A DNA stretch of 47,491 bases from Lysobacteraceae bacterium 2PB (lineage in GTDB: Bacteria; Pseudomonadota; Gammaproteobacteria; Xanthomonadales; Xanthomonadaceae): positions 1 through 47,491 of the forward strand of contig SCMT01000028.1 of assembly GCA_005502915.1 (NCBI GenBank). Reading direction: 5' to 3'. The first letter of the stretch is position 1; each line of letters opens with the position of its first letter. Positions 1-7,444 of this stretch are shown here, piece after piece. A program made the position numbers and the translations under genes. Under the pieces are notes generated by a model. The model searched no databases, was not told where the DNA came from, and worked only from the letters and a program-made list of their open reading frames with translations.

Positions 1-39
1 GGTGGGATGCGGGTGCGCCTGCCGGGCGGCGGCGATCGA

Positions 40-58
40 CGGCCCCGATCCGGGGCCG
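40..58 (-). terminator. Hairpin after the first XRE regulator gene
   Basis: CGGCCCCG and CGGGGCCG form a perfect 8-bp stem around a 3-nt loop. It starts 17 nt beyond the stop codon of the regulator gene at 76-546. There is no T-tract, so it may be a weak or Rho-assisted terminator, or an mRNA 3' end stabiliser. Confidence 0.45.
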
Positions 59-75
59 ATGCCGGCGTCCCGGAT

Positions 76-546
76 TCAGGCGACCAGCGGCTGCGCCGAT
101 CCGGCCGGGTCGCGGGGACGCAGGATGTCGCCCACCGGCACGTCGAAGCACCGGGCCAGTTCGCGGGCCACGCGATAGCGGACCGCATGGCCGGCCTCGG
201 CGCGCTTGATCGTGGCGATCGAGACCCGGATGTTGCGTCGCCAGCACTCGTCGGCGAGATCCTGCTGGCTCATCAGGCGGGCGGTCCTCAGGCGACGCAG
301 CGCGCCGCTGTCCAGGATCACGCTGCCATGGTTCCGGGCTTCGACCGGTGCGTTTGCCTGGAAGGCTGGCCCGGTCTCCGACGCGAGGGGGGGCTGCGGG
401 CGGATCGAGTGGGTTCGTTTGGGGATGGGGTACCCCATCGCTGTCTCGATGCCCTGCTGGTGGACGGCGGCGTCGGCCGAGGCGGCGAGCAGGGGGTGGA
501 GGGCGTCGAAAGCGGCATGCGCGGTGGGCGAGAGCGAGTCGGTCAT
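76..546 (-). CDS. XRE-type helix-turn-helix regulator (copy 1)
   Basis: The 156-residue protein carries one C-terminal helix-turn-helix of the XRE/Cro type at about residues 82-143. Recognisable parts are LRRLRTARLMSQQDLADE, the recognition segment VSIATIKRAEAG, and a tail with REL-ARCFDVP. Residues 1-80 look disordered and have no recognisable domain. The start is supported by AAGGGG upstream of the ATG. The gene is the last of the leftward island genes in view and is clearly paralogous to 6714-7094 (shared SQQDLA, CWRRNI, TIKRAEAG, FDVP). It probably binds DNA as a dimer and may regulate its neighbours or itself; a sequence element shared with the second copy lies upstream. The target is inferred, the domain is seen. 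Confidence 0.85.
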   Translation of the reverse strand: MTDSLSPTAHAAFDALHPLLAASADAAVHQQGIETAMGYPIPKRTHSIRPQPPLASETGPAFQANAPVEARNHGSVILDSGALRRLRTARLMSQQDLADECWRRNIRVSIATIKRAEAGHAVRYRVARELARCFDVPVGDILRPRDPAGSAQPLVA

Positions 547-632
547 GGCATTCCCCTTGGTGTCTGTAGGTGGGCCATCGCAGTGATGGCCGGCGACGGG
601 ATGCAGACTGCCGTGTCGACGTTTTCTTGACC

Positions 633-668
633 TTTCGGAAACCTGACGGTTTTCAATGCATTGAATTT
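633..668 (-). promoter_or_regulatory. Element upstream of XRE copy 1, shared with copy 2
   Basis: About 87 nt upstream of the start at 546 lies an AT-rich stretch. Aligned without gaps to 7206-7241 upstream of the second XRE gene, it matches at about 24 of 36 positions. The shared core on the plus strand is TT(T/C)CGG(A/G)AACCTG followed by TTCAA and ATTGA. It contains a perfect 14-bp palindrome, TTCAATGCATTGAA, at 652-665. It is probably an operator or promoter common to both regulators. Confidence 0.5.
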
Positions 669-766
669 ATTGACTTTATTCTGGGTTCGGCAGGGTCGCG
701 CCGAGGCGTGCCGGCGGACGGTGCGGCAGGGGATGGACGCGAATCCAGGTCGGAGCGACCCGTATT

Positions 767-790
767 GCCCTGCGGGCCGGGGCGCAGGGC
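767..790 (-). terminator. Hairpin after the cystatin-like gene
   Basis: GCCCTGCG and CGCAGGGC form an 8-bp stem with an 8-nt loop, beginning 8 nt beyond the stop codon of the cystatin-like gene. No T-tract follows. Confidence 0.45.
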
Positions 791-797
791 GACCCGA

Positions 798-1073
798 TCA
801 GGGCCTGACCGGGACGATGGAGATCAGGTGTGGGCGGCCGCTCAAGGGCTGGTGGATGCGCATCACCACCGCGTTGTCTTCCTGCGAACTGCTGGGGTAC
901 TCCACCTCGCAGAGGAAGGCGAAATTGGTCCCGGCAACCACCTGCGTGGCGAAGGCGAGGGCGGTGTAACGACCCCCGATCAGCCCCTGGGTCACGCTTT
1001 CGAACACGTCTTTGGCGGTGGGGGTCAGGGTGAAGTCGAAGCTGGTCCAGCCACCCGGGATGAGATCCGACAT
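798..1073 (-). CDS. Stefin-type cystatin-like protein (putative cysteine protease inhibitor)
   Basis: The 91-residue protein matches the layout of animal stefins (MEROPS family I25, from memory). It has an N-terminal IPGG at residues 5-8, with the glycine where stefins carry their inhibitory Gly. A predicted helix follows, then QVVAGTNF at 44-51, the cystatin first-hairpin signature QxVxG, and a Pro-bounded turn PLSGRP at 76-81 where stefins carry the second binding hairpin. Length (91 against about 98) and lack of a signal peptide also fit stefins. The start at 1073 is chosen because CAGGAG lies 7 nt upstream; an in-frame extension to 1175 lacks such a site. If active it would block papain-type cysteine proteases. 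Neighbours are a DPQ-tail protein and an XRE regulator. The fold is likely; inhibitory activity is inferred. Confidence 0.75.
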   Translation of the reverse strand: MSDLIPGGWTSFDFTLTPTAKDVFESVTQGLIGGRYTALAFATQVVAGTNFAFLCEVEYPSSSQEDNAVVMRIHQPLSGRPHLISIVPVRP

Positions 1074-1544
1074 GTGAACTCCTGTGTCATTGGAGAGAGG
1101 GCGGCGCTCCGGCCGCCTTCCTGGCGATGTGGACTCCTCGGCCAGTGGGTGGCCTCCGGATGTCCTGATGGCCATCTTGCGACAACCGCCGGCCGAATCT
1201 GGTTGCGGTTCGGTATCGATCTCGGTGCAAAACGCCGGGGCGGGGGGCGCTCCGGGGCCGCCAAAGGCCCGGCGAACCGGTCGCTGATCGAAGGAGGCTG
1301 GGATCGGCGCGATCGGCCCGACTCATGGCAGGCGATGGCGATGGGGCTGTCGACGGCTTGAAGTCGTCGGCGGCGGGAGAAGAGGCCGAACCGGCAGCCT
1401 GGAGTGGACGGTCAGGGCGCGAGCGGCGCCCCGTTTCGATCCGCCCTGGTCGGGAATCGTGGAATCACCTCTCCCGCGGAGGGAGAGGCCGTGCAGACGA
1501 CGGGCTCCGAGGCCTGTGCGGCCGTCGGAGCTTGAAGCGTCGTG
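1074..1544. other. Intergenic region with hairpins, no gene seen
   Basis: No convincing coding sequence lies in these 471 bases. The right end holds two hairpins. One is at 1468-1488 (CCTCTCCC / GGGAGAGG around a 5-nt loop), a type of GC-rich palindrome often scattered in Xanthomonad intergenic regions. The other, at 1504-1531, is listed separately. The rest is GC-rich and presumably contains the promoter of the cystatin-like gene, which I cannot pin down. Confidence 0.5.
1504..1531 (-). terminator. Hairpin after DPQ-tail gene 1
   Basis: GCTCCGA and TCGGAGC form the outer stem, and GGCC/GGCC extends it with one bulged base. It begins 14 nt beyond the stop of the gene at 1545-1925. No T-tract follows. 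Confidence 0.45.
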
Positions 1545-1925
1545 TCAGAGACCAGGTTCCGGGTCGTTGCCGACCTGAGGATCGACGACGAGCGCGCGAC
1601 CCGTGTCATCGATGATATTGAACAGCAGGCTGCCGCCGGTCTTCTGTCCGTTGAACTGGAAGGTCAGCTTCATGGCGCTGGTGCCTGCATTGCGGGCATC
1701 GACCTCGACACCGGCGACGGGGTAGTTGTAGCCGCTGAACACGAAATTCCCGGATACCGGGCCGGGGCCGATCGTGCAATCGAGCGCCACCCGCTTCTTC
1801 TTCGAATGGAATTCGACAGTTTCGGGCTCCGTCGTGTAGGTGAAGCCGTCCGGGCTCTCGCCGGTGATGGTGACGACCATCGGGGTCGTCTCAATGACTT
1901 GCTCGTCCGTCTCTGAAGTGCTCAT
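1545..1925 (-). CDS. Small DPQ-tail protein 1 (unknown function)
   Basis: I do not recognise a named family. The protein has 126 residues, an acidic N terminus, no signal peptide and no membrane segment. It is rich in alternating polar and hydrophobic stretches, which suggests an all-beta fold. It ends in VVDPQVGNDPEPGL, almost the same tail as the next gene upstream (1974-2402) and related to the end of 7445-7888. Other shared points with 1974-2402 are a GFTYT/GYTYT segment near the N terminus and a TFQF/TFNF strand before the tail. The leader GAGAACACGACG before the ATG resembles the leader of 1974-2402. The tail loosely recalls the DP-containing last strand of AidA/PixA inclusion-body proteins, but that link is weak. 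Confidence 0.75.
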   Translation of the reverse strand: MSTSETDEQVIETTPMVVTITGESPDGFTYTTEPETVEFHSKKKRVALDCTIGPGPVSGNFVFSGYNYPVAGVEVDARNAGTSAMKLTFQFNGQKTGGSLLFNIIDDTGRALVVDPQVGNDPEPGL

Positions 1926-1973
1926 CGTCGTGTTCTCGCATGCGATTGGCGTGTGTGGATACGTCGTTGTGGA

Positions 1974-2402
1974 TCAGCCCGGTTCGGGATCGTTCCCGAC
2001 CTGCGGATCGCAGACCAGGATCTGACCGGTCGCCGGATTCAGGACCGAGAAACTGACGTAGGTCTGGTTGCTGGCGGTGCTGTGGAAGTTGAAGGTCATC
2101 GAGGCGGATGTCGTACCGGCAGGAAACCGTCCGCCGACGAGTGACGGCGAGATCGACGCGGGCGCGATCGGAGAAGCACTGGTGGCATAGAGGTAGCAGC
2201 CAGCAGGCGCGGACAACCTCACATTCAGCGTGTCGCTGTCGTCACCGGCAGGAAATTCGAAGTGGCCATGGGCGTCTTCGTTCGTGTACGTATAACCGTT
2301 CAGGTAACCATTGCGGTCGGCGGTGACGGTCAGCGTGCTGTTGATCGTTCCGCTTGCTTGTGCGGAGGCGTTGCTCGGTGCAGTGCTCTTGGTCAGGCGC
2401 AT
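1974..2402 (-). CDS. Small DPQ-tail protein 2 (unknown function)
   Basis: The 142-residue protein is paralogous to its downstream neighbour. It has a Ser/Ala/Thr-rich N terminus, a GYLNGYTYTNED segment near residues 32-43, predicted beta strands, and a C-terminal CDPQVGNDPEPG. It has no transmembrane helix and no clear signal peptide. The start at 2402 is chosen because the similarity to the family begins there and GAGAACGAC precedes the ATG. Longer in-frame starts give basic, low-complexity sequence that looks non-coding. The next small gene starts 48 bases after its stop, so the two are probably co-transcribed, downstream of the large regulator at 2617-5901. Function is unknown. Confidence 0.75.
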   Translation of the reverse strand: MRLTKSTAPSNASAQASGTINSTLTVTADRNGYLNGYTYTNEDAHGHFEFPAGDDSDTLNVRLSAPAGCYLYATSASPIAPASISPSLVGGRFPAGTTSASMTFNFHSTASNQTYVSFSVLNPATGQILVCDPQVGNDPEPG

Positions 2403-2586
2403 GTCGTTCTCATTCTTGCGGGCGGAGTGCTCGGGGTCTTGCCGGTTGTTTCGTGATCCGATCCCCTCGGCCTCTGGTCGCGTGCGCCGGGCTTGGACAT
2501 CGTTCGGATCGGATCGCGCGAGGATCATATGATGCCGTCGCTCTGTTTTGGTGTGCCTCTCGTATCGGTTCGGTATCACTCTGCGG

Positions 2587-2618
2587 GACCGCGAACGGGT
2601 GCCGGGAACTTCGCGGTC
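2587..2618 (-). terminator. Inverted repeat at the end of regulator gene A
   Basis: GACCGCGAA and TTCGCGGTC are perfect 9-bp arms separated by 14 nt. The right arm overlaps the stop codon of the gene at 2617-5901. It could be a transcription end hairpin; no T-tract is present. Confidence 0.3.
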
Positions 2619-5600
2619 AATTCGTGTGGATGTACCCCGTCGTTGCCAGCCGCTGCCTTTCCTTGTCCACCCGGTCGCCGATCCCGAGCAGGTCATGGGC
2701 GGCGATCCAGATCGAAAGCACGCGGGGATCGCTGGATTGGCGTGCCGTGGAGGCGATCGAATCCAGCGCTGTGCGCGCGTCGCGCTCGGCCGATGTCCGG
2801 TTTCCTGCGGAGAGCGCACGACGAGCCCGCTCGACCAGCGCCTTGTTGTAGGCCGTGATGCCCTGTACGTCGCCGGGTGCCTGCAGCTGCAGGCGATGGA
2901 GATCTGCGATCGCCTCATCCATGGCTTCCGCATCGTCCTGCGTCACGCCGATGCGGAAGCGGATCAATGCGTCTAGGCGTTGCCAGACAGGCAGCTTCCG
3001 ATCCTCACGCATCAGCGACTCGGATATCCTGCGGGCAATGCCGAGATGGCTTGCTTCGCCCCGGTCATCGGACAGGGAGCGCGAAATCTCCGCCGCCTCG
3101 AGGTGCGCATGGGCCAGGTCGCGCTTCCAGACGCGATTATCCGGTTCGAGCCGGGTGAGCCGCTGCAGCCGTTGAATGCTTTCCGAAATCTTTGCCTGCG
3201 CGGTGGAGCTGTCGCCCAGCGATGCATCCAGCCTGCCGCTTCGCAGCAGCGAGGTCGCGAGCCTGCGCTCCCAGGCGTGCGCGTCCGGCTTCCGGGCCAC
3301 CAGCAGGCGCAGCATGCGGATCTGTTCGGCGTATTCGGAGGCAGCCTCGCGGAGCCTGCCGCGAGTCTCTTCGCCGCTGCTGATCCACGAAAGAGTGTCG
3401 ACGAGATCGTAGCGCAGGGACTCATCATCCGGCTTCATCGCGAGCGCTCTGCGCTTGAGTGCTGCCGACCTCTGGAAATAGTCCATGGCCTCCGCGATGT
3501 TGCCCTGGACGTTGGCCGCAGTGCCGAGGTTGTTCAGCGCGTAGGACACCTCGACGAGGTTCTCTGCCTTCCTGCTGTCGCGCTGCATGACGCGCTCGGT
3601 CGCGTCGAGGTAGTCCTGCCAGTGCTTGCGTGCCTGCGCGATGTCGCGCTGCCGGTAATGGTAGTAACCCAGCCAGTAGGAGGTCACGCCGGACTCGGCG
3701 AGCGCTTCCGATGAATCCGGACTGCGCAGCACGGCTTTCCGGGCCGCAGTGCCCGCGAGCGAAAAAGCCGAGAGTGCTTCGGGAAGCTTGCCCTGTTCCA
3801 TCATGACCTCGCCCGCCGTGCGCATCGCGCGCGAACGATTGAGCAGGTCGTTGACATCCATGTCGTTGACCGGGCGCGTGTCCAGTTGCGACAGCGCCTT
3901 CGCGCTGATGCTGTCGAGCAGTTTCAGGTTTCCCAGCGGGCGCAGCTTGTCTGCCAGATCCACCAGCATGAAGTCGGACAGCTGCTGCGCATCCGCGCGC
4001 CTGCGTTCGGCTTCGTCGCGGGAATGCATGGCAATGAACGCGAATGCTGTCGATATCGCGGCGAGCAGCACCAGTCCGATGGTCGCGGCGATTCGCAGCC
4101 TGCGTTTCCTGGCTTGCTGCCGTCTCGATGCGTCGAGGAATGCGCGTTCGTCCGGCTGCAGGTCGTCATCGTAGCGGCGCGCTGCCTCGATCGCTTCGGA
4201 CAATGGGCGTCCGGCGTTGAGCAGGTGATCGTTGCCCCGGCCGCTCTCGACCCAGCGCGCGGTCTCGCGGAGCAGGCGGGCGCGGGCGTGGAGCAGGCGT
4301 CGGTTGTCCTGGGCCCAGTCGCGCGCGCGCGGCCATTGGCGAAGAAGCGCTTCGTGCGCGACGCCGAACCCTGGTCGATCGTCGCGCAGTTCGCCCACGA
4401 AAAGTCGCGCGCGTACGAATGCCTCCGCCAGCGTGCGTGCGTCGTCGTTGTCCAGCGAGTCCCATTTGACCCAGCGGCCGCTGATGGCGTCGTTGTCCGG
4501 CTGGATCGCGATCAGTTGCGAGAGCACGAACTCAAGCTGGTTCCGGGCTGCTTCGGGTAGCGCGGCGAATACTTCCTCGGCGCGATGCGCCAGCGCGCCT
4601 TCCAGGCCGCCGATGTCGCGGTAGGCGGCGAAGCCGAGTTGGCCGCTTTCGCTGCGGCGTTCGTACAGGGCCTGCAGTGTGTGCTGCAGCAGCGGCAGTG
4701 CGTCCGGGTGCTGGCTTGCGGCGTCGCGAAGCACGTCGTCCAGTCGGGAAAGCGACTGCCTGTCCTCTTCGAAGCTCAATCCGGCGAGCATGGCCGGCGT
4801 GCGGATGATCTGGGCGATCTCGCCGGAACGCGGCATCAGGACGTCGAGGTGGCCGTCGCCGCCCTTGCGATCGGCCAGTTCCGGCACCGCTTCGATGAGC
4901 CTGGGGTAGAAGTCGCTGCGGGTGATCATCGCGACGAGCGTTCGCGGGCTGTCGCACAACGCGACGAGCAGCCGGGAGAACGCCTCGCGCTCCGCTGCAT
5001 CGATGCGCGAGGAGGCGACCAGCGCTTCGGCATGGTCGATCACCAGCAGCAGGTGTGCGTAGGGATTGGCGTCGACTTCGCGCGCGGCGAGCCTGCGGAT
5101 CCCATCGCGAATGATGTCGGACAGGCGCGTTGCGAGCGCCTCGCCTTCGACCGGGACGGCCTGCGGCGAGGCGAACACCGGACGGCCGTCGAGCGACCAT
5201 CCGCCGAGAGCCGAGGCCATGCGCGGAATGACTTCCCCGGCTTCGACGCCGGAAAAATCGCAGGTGGCGATCGACAGCGACTGCAGGCCGTCGAAGCCAC
5301 CGCTCTGCCGGAGCAGCGGGATCGCGCCGGCGCGGAGCAGGGAGGTCTTGCCGCAGCCGCTGGCACCGACCAGCAGCACGAAACGGCGCTGGCTATCGAT
5401 TTGGCTGCGCATCGCTGCGAGAAGGTCCGCTGTCATGCGGCTGCGGCCGAAGAATACCTCGGCATGCGCGTCGTCGAAGGATGCGAGGCCAACGTACGGG
5501 CTGCGGCCAGACCATGCACTGTCGCCGACGAGCGTGCGGCGCTGGTCCTCGGGGTGGGAGACAGGTGCGATCAGGCGATAGCCGCGCTTGCGGATGGTCT

Positions 5601-5901
5601 CGATGTACTTCGGCGCGCGGCTGTCGTCGCCGACCAGCCTGCGCAACTGCGCGATGACCTTGTGGACCGGGTTGTCGCCGTAGAACGTGCCGCGCCAGAC
5701 CTCGATCAGCAGTTGTTCGGCGCTGACCACTTCGCCGGCGTGCTCGGCCAGCGCGATCAGCACCTCCATCATGCGCGGCTCGAGCGCGATCTCCTCGCCT
5801 GCGATGGTGATCGTCAGCCGTTCCGGCTGCACCAGCAGCGCCCCGATGCGGAAGCGGCCGCGCGATGCCAGCGATCTGATCCTGTCCGAGCGTTGGGTCA
5901 T
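2617..5901 (-). CDS. Transmembrane regulator A: winged helix - nSTAND1-like NTPase - TM - TPR
   Basis: The 1094-residue protein opens with an OmpR/CadC-type winged helix (about 20-115; EPRMMEVLIALAEHAGEV, then IETIRKRGYRLIAPV). An nSTAND1-like NTPase follows: PYVGLASFDDAHAEVFFGR leads into the P-loop GASGCGKTSLL near 178-188, with the Walker B region LLLVIDHAEAL. Typical members read DQFEE there, so D and one E are kept. A basic RKRRLR precedes one hydrophobic helix near 602-624. The rest is helical with TPR-like repeats and the segment QLSDFMLVDLADKLRPLGNL. This suggests a ToxR/CadC-like layout, with DNA-binding and NTPase parts inside and TPRs outside, controlling transcription directly. 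Two DPQ-tail genes lie downstream. It is a close paralogue of 8011-11400. Domain calls are seen; topology and targets are inferred. Confidence 0.88.
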   Translation of the reverse strand: MTQRSDRIRSLASRGRFRIGALLVQPERLTITIAGEEIALEPRMMEVLIALAEHAGEVVSAEQLLIEVWRGTFYGDNPVHKVIAQLRRLVGDDSRAPKYIETIRKRGYRLIAPVSHPEDQRRTLVGDSAWSGRSPYVGLASFDDAHAEVFFGRSRMTADLLAAMRSQIDSQRRFVLLVGASGCGKTSLLRAGAIPLLRQSGGFDGLQSLSIATCDFSGVEAGEVIPRMASALGGWSLDGRPVFASPQAVPVEGEALATRLSDIIRDGIRRLAAREVDANPYAHLLLVIDHAEALVASSRIDAAEREAFSRLLVALCDSPRTLVAMITRSDFYPRLIEAVPELADRKGGDGHLDVLMPRSGEIAQIIRTPAMLAGLSFEEDRQSLSRLDDVLRDAASQHPDALPLLQHTLQALYERRSESGQLGFAAYRDIGGLEGALAHRAEEVFAALPEAARNQLEFVLSQLIAIQPDNDAISGRWVKWDSLDNDDARTLAEAFVRARLFVGELRDDRPGFGVAHEALLRQWPRARDWAQDNRRLLHARARLLRETARWVESGRGNDHLLNAGRPLSEAIEAARRYDDDLQPDERAFLDASRRQQARKRRLRIAATIGLVLLAAISTAFAFIAMHSRDEAERRRADAQQLSDFMLVDLADKLRPLGNLKLLDSISAKALSQLDTRPVNDMDVNDLLNRSRAMRTAGEVMMEQGKLPEALSAFSLAGTAARKAVLRSPDSSEALAESGVTSYWLGYYHYRQRDIAQARKHWQDYLDATERVMQRDSRKAENLVEVSYALNNLGTAANVQGNIAEAMDYFQRSAALKRRALAMKPDDESLRYDLVDTLSWISSGEETRGRLREAASEYAEQIRMLRLLVARKPDAHAWERRLATSLLRSGRLDASLGDSSTAQAKISESIQRLQRLTRLEPDNRVWKRDLAHAHLEAAEISRSLSDDRGEASHLGIARRISESLMREDRKLPVWQRLDALIRFRIGVTQDDAEAMDEAIADLHRLQLQAPGDVQGITAYNKALVERARRALSAGNRTSAERDARTALDSIASTARQSSDPRVLSIWIAAHDLLGIGDRVDKERQRLATTGYIHTN

Positions 5902-6037
5902 GGGTCCATGCGGGCTTCGGTTGCCGCACGGATGTTAGCAGGCTTGCACGCGCACTCGCGATGTCGTTCGCAGACTGCAGCCAGACGGGCACTGGGGCGG
6001 CGATGCAGTCCGCGCGTCCTGCGTTCCGTTCGGTGGC

Positions 6038-6059
6038 GCATGCAGCGATCGATGCATGC
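6038..6059 (-). promoter_or_regulatory. 22-bp near-perfect palindrome upstream of regulator A
   Basis: Arms GCATGCA and TGCATGC flank GCGATCGA, and 20 of 22 positions are self-complementary. It lies 137-158 bases upstream of the start at 5901 and just before the hairpin that ends the lectin-like gene. It is a candidate operator for a dimeric regulator, though it could also be part of a processed 3' end. Confidence 0.35.
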
Positions 6060-6068
6060 CCGCGGATC

Positions 6069-6107
6069 TCCTCCTGCGCCATGCGCCCGGTGCCTGGCGC
6101 AGGAGGA
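6069..6107 (-). terminator. Hairpin after the ricin-B-like gene
   Basis: TCCTCCTGCGCCA and TGGCGCAGGAGGA form a perfect 13-bp stem with a 13-nt loop, beginning 18 nt beyond the stop at 6125. It is the longest stem in the island. No T-tract follows. Confidence 0.55.
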
Positions 6108-6124
6108 TCGGCAGGCTGCGTGGA

Positions 6125-6571
6125 TCAGGCGGCTGCTTCGGCCAGCGCCGTCAGCGTGGGCACGCTCAATGCGGCCCACTTCTGATTCTGCCCGTAGTTC
6201 AACGGCCAGATGAGGACCGGATTGCCCGGGTTCGCATTGCCGCCGGAGTTGTCGATCACCATGCTGGGATAGGCCAGGTTGGAGATGTACGGCGGGCTGC
6301 CGACCCAGTTCCAGCGCTGGCTGTCGCGGCCGATGACGATTTTCGAGACGATGAGCTGGCCTTGCTGGCCGTTGAAGCCCTGGACGTCGAGGCACAGGCT
6401 GGGATCGGCGGCGAGGGTGATGTAACCGGTGTTCTGGTCCATCTGCCACTGCGACGACTTCCCGCCGATGCCGGAGAGCGTCTGGAGGGTCACGAGCGCG
6501 CCGGCGGAGACCGAGACCACGCCGATGCAGAGGTTGGTGTTTTGCAGGCTCTGGAGAATGTAGGTGCTCAT
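6125..6571 (-). CDS. Ricin-B-like beta-trefoil lectin-domain protein
   Basis: The 148-residue protein looks like a single ricin-type beta-trefoil. It shows the repeated pattern of a small-residue strand followed by Q-x-W: SSQWQMD (residues about 40-46), SQRWNWV and NQKWAAL, plus LCLDVQG and SMVIDNSGG, which resemble the sugar-contact subdomains. It spans one whole trefoil, so it is a stand-alone lectin-like module, not an appendage of an enzyme. No signal peptide is visible, so it is cytoplasmic or exported by an unconventional route. The start at 6571 has AGGA a suitable distance upstream. It sits between the second XRE gene and regulator A. Carbohydrate binding is inferred from the fold; the ligand is unknown. 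Confidence 0.75.
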   Translation of the reverse strand: MSTYILQSLQNTNLCIGVVSVSAGALVTLQTLSGIGGKSSQWQMDQNTGYITLAADPSLCLDVQGFNGQQGQLIVSKIVIGRDSQRWNWVGSPPYISNLAYPSMVIDNSGGNANPGNPVLIWPLNYGQNQKWAALSVPTLTALAEAAA

Positions 6572-6615
6572 GATGGTTTCGTCCTGATTGAATTGAGGAT
6601 GGACTGCGATGTGCG

Positions 6616-6639
6616 GCGAAGCGCGTTCCGGCGCTTCGC
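6616..6639 (-). terminator. Second hairpin between XRE copy 2 and the lectin-like gene
   Basis: GCGAAGCGC and GCGCTTCGC form a perfect 9-bp stem with a 6-nt loop, 45 bases upstream of the lectin start. It may end transcripts from XRE copy 2 or act as a leader structure for the lectin mRNA. Confidence 0.4.
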
Positions 6640-6687
6640 AAGCCCATCCTGATCCCCGGCGAAGCGATTGGTGGTGCCTTCGCGGTG

Positions 6688-6712
6688 CGTCGCCGGTGCC
6701 ACTCCGGCGCGC
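6688..6712 (-). terminator. Hairpin directly after XRE copy 2
   Basis: GCG-CGCCGG pairs with CCGGCGCGC with one bulged T, a 9-bp stem that begins immediately after the stop codon at 6714. Confidence 0.35.
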
Positions 6713-6713
6713 G

Positions 6714-7094
6714 TCAGGACTTCGCTGCAGCATCCGGGTCGTCGATGCGCAGGAGCTGCGTCACCGGGACATCGAAGCTGCGCGCGAATTCGCGGGCGAT
6801 GCGGAAGCGTACGGGCCGCCCCGCCTCGGCGCGCTTGATCGTGGTCAGCGAGAGCTGGATGTTGCGCCGCCAGCAGTCGTTGGCGAGGTCCTGCTGGCTC
6901 ATCAGCCGCGCCTGGCGCAGGCGTCGCAGAAGGGCGGCATCGAGCACCACATGCCCGAGGTGCAGGCGTTCCCCGGGCGGCAGCAGGGGCAGGGTGTCGC
7001 GGGCGGTCGCATCGCGCAGGCCGATGCGCGGGGGCGCGCCAAGGGCGTGATCCGGGTGGACGCTGTCCTGGAGGCGGGGCGTTGTGAATTCCAT
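6714..7094 (-). CDS. XRE-type helix-turn-helix regulator (copy 2)
   Basis: The 126-residue protein has its helix-turn-helix at about residues 54-116. It shares LMSQQDLA, CWRRNI, TIKRAEAG and a RFRIAREFARSFDVP segment with the regulator at 76-546. The N-terminal 50 residues differ between the copies and have no recognised domain. The ATG at 7094 is preceded by AGGTG. It is flanked by the DPQ-tail gene 3 upstream and the lectin-like gene downstream, and has hairpins on both sides, so it is probably its own transcription unit. It and copy 1 share an upstream element, which would fit cross- or autoregulation. That role is inferred. Confidence 0.85.
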   Translation of the reverse strand: MEFTTPRLQDSVHPDHALGAPPRIGLRDATARDTLPLLPPGERLHLGHVVLDAALLRRLRQARLMSQQDLANDCWRRNIQLSLTTIKRAEAGRPVRFRIAREFARSFDVPVTQLLRIDDPDAAAKS

Positions 7095-7205
7095 GTGGGT
7101 CACCTGATCGGGAGGGCAGGCCATCGCGGGCGATGGCGAGTGGACGGGAGTGCGGTCGGGGCCGAGACTGCGGCGGCAGTCTGCGAACGAGGGCTCCGAC
7201 ATTCC

Positions 7206-7241
7206 TTCCGGGAACCTGCCAGGATTCAAGTGATTGATTCG
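7206..7241 (-). promoter_or_regulatory. Element upstream of XRE copy 2, shared with copy 1
   Basis: It begins 112 bases upstream of the start at 7094. It matches 633-668 at about 24 of 36 aligned positions, with the core TTCCGGGAACCTG followed by ATTCAA and GATTGAT. The palindrome present in copy 1 is decayed here. Confidence 0.5.
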
Positions 7242-7400
7242 CAAGGAACTCGGCGTGCGAGCGGCGCGCACGCGCCGGCGCTTCCGGCCATCGTTGACGG
7301 CAGCGTTCTGCCGGACGATTGCGCCCGCGGGGCTGTGCATGTGCGGAATCGCACCGCAGCGAGGCCCTGCAGCCTGCAGTCCGCGGCCAGATGGAATCCC

Positions 7401-7425
7401 GCCTGCGCACGCGGCGTGCGCAGGC
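7401..7425 (-). terminator. Hairpin after DPQ-tail gene 3
   Basis: GCCTGCGCACG and CGTGCGCAGGC are perfect 11-bp arms with a 3-nt CGG loop. It starts 19 nt beyond the stop at 7445. No T-tract follows. Confidence 0.55.
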
Positions 7426-7444
7426 GCCCTGCTGGGGCCAACGG

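Larger units (their letters stand above)
7095..7444. other. 350-base regulatory gap, no gene seen
   Basis: No convincing coding sequence lies here. It contains the terminator-like hairpin of DPQ-tail gene 3 at its right end and the element shared with the first XRE promoter at 7206-7241. It is therefore best read as the promoter region of XRE copy 2. Confidence 0.55.

Noticed and set aside
1076..1175. N-terminal extension of the cystatin-like protein by 34 residues
   Set aside because: The extension is Arg/Pro-rich, has no ribosome site, and stefins begin at the equivalent of the chosen start.
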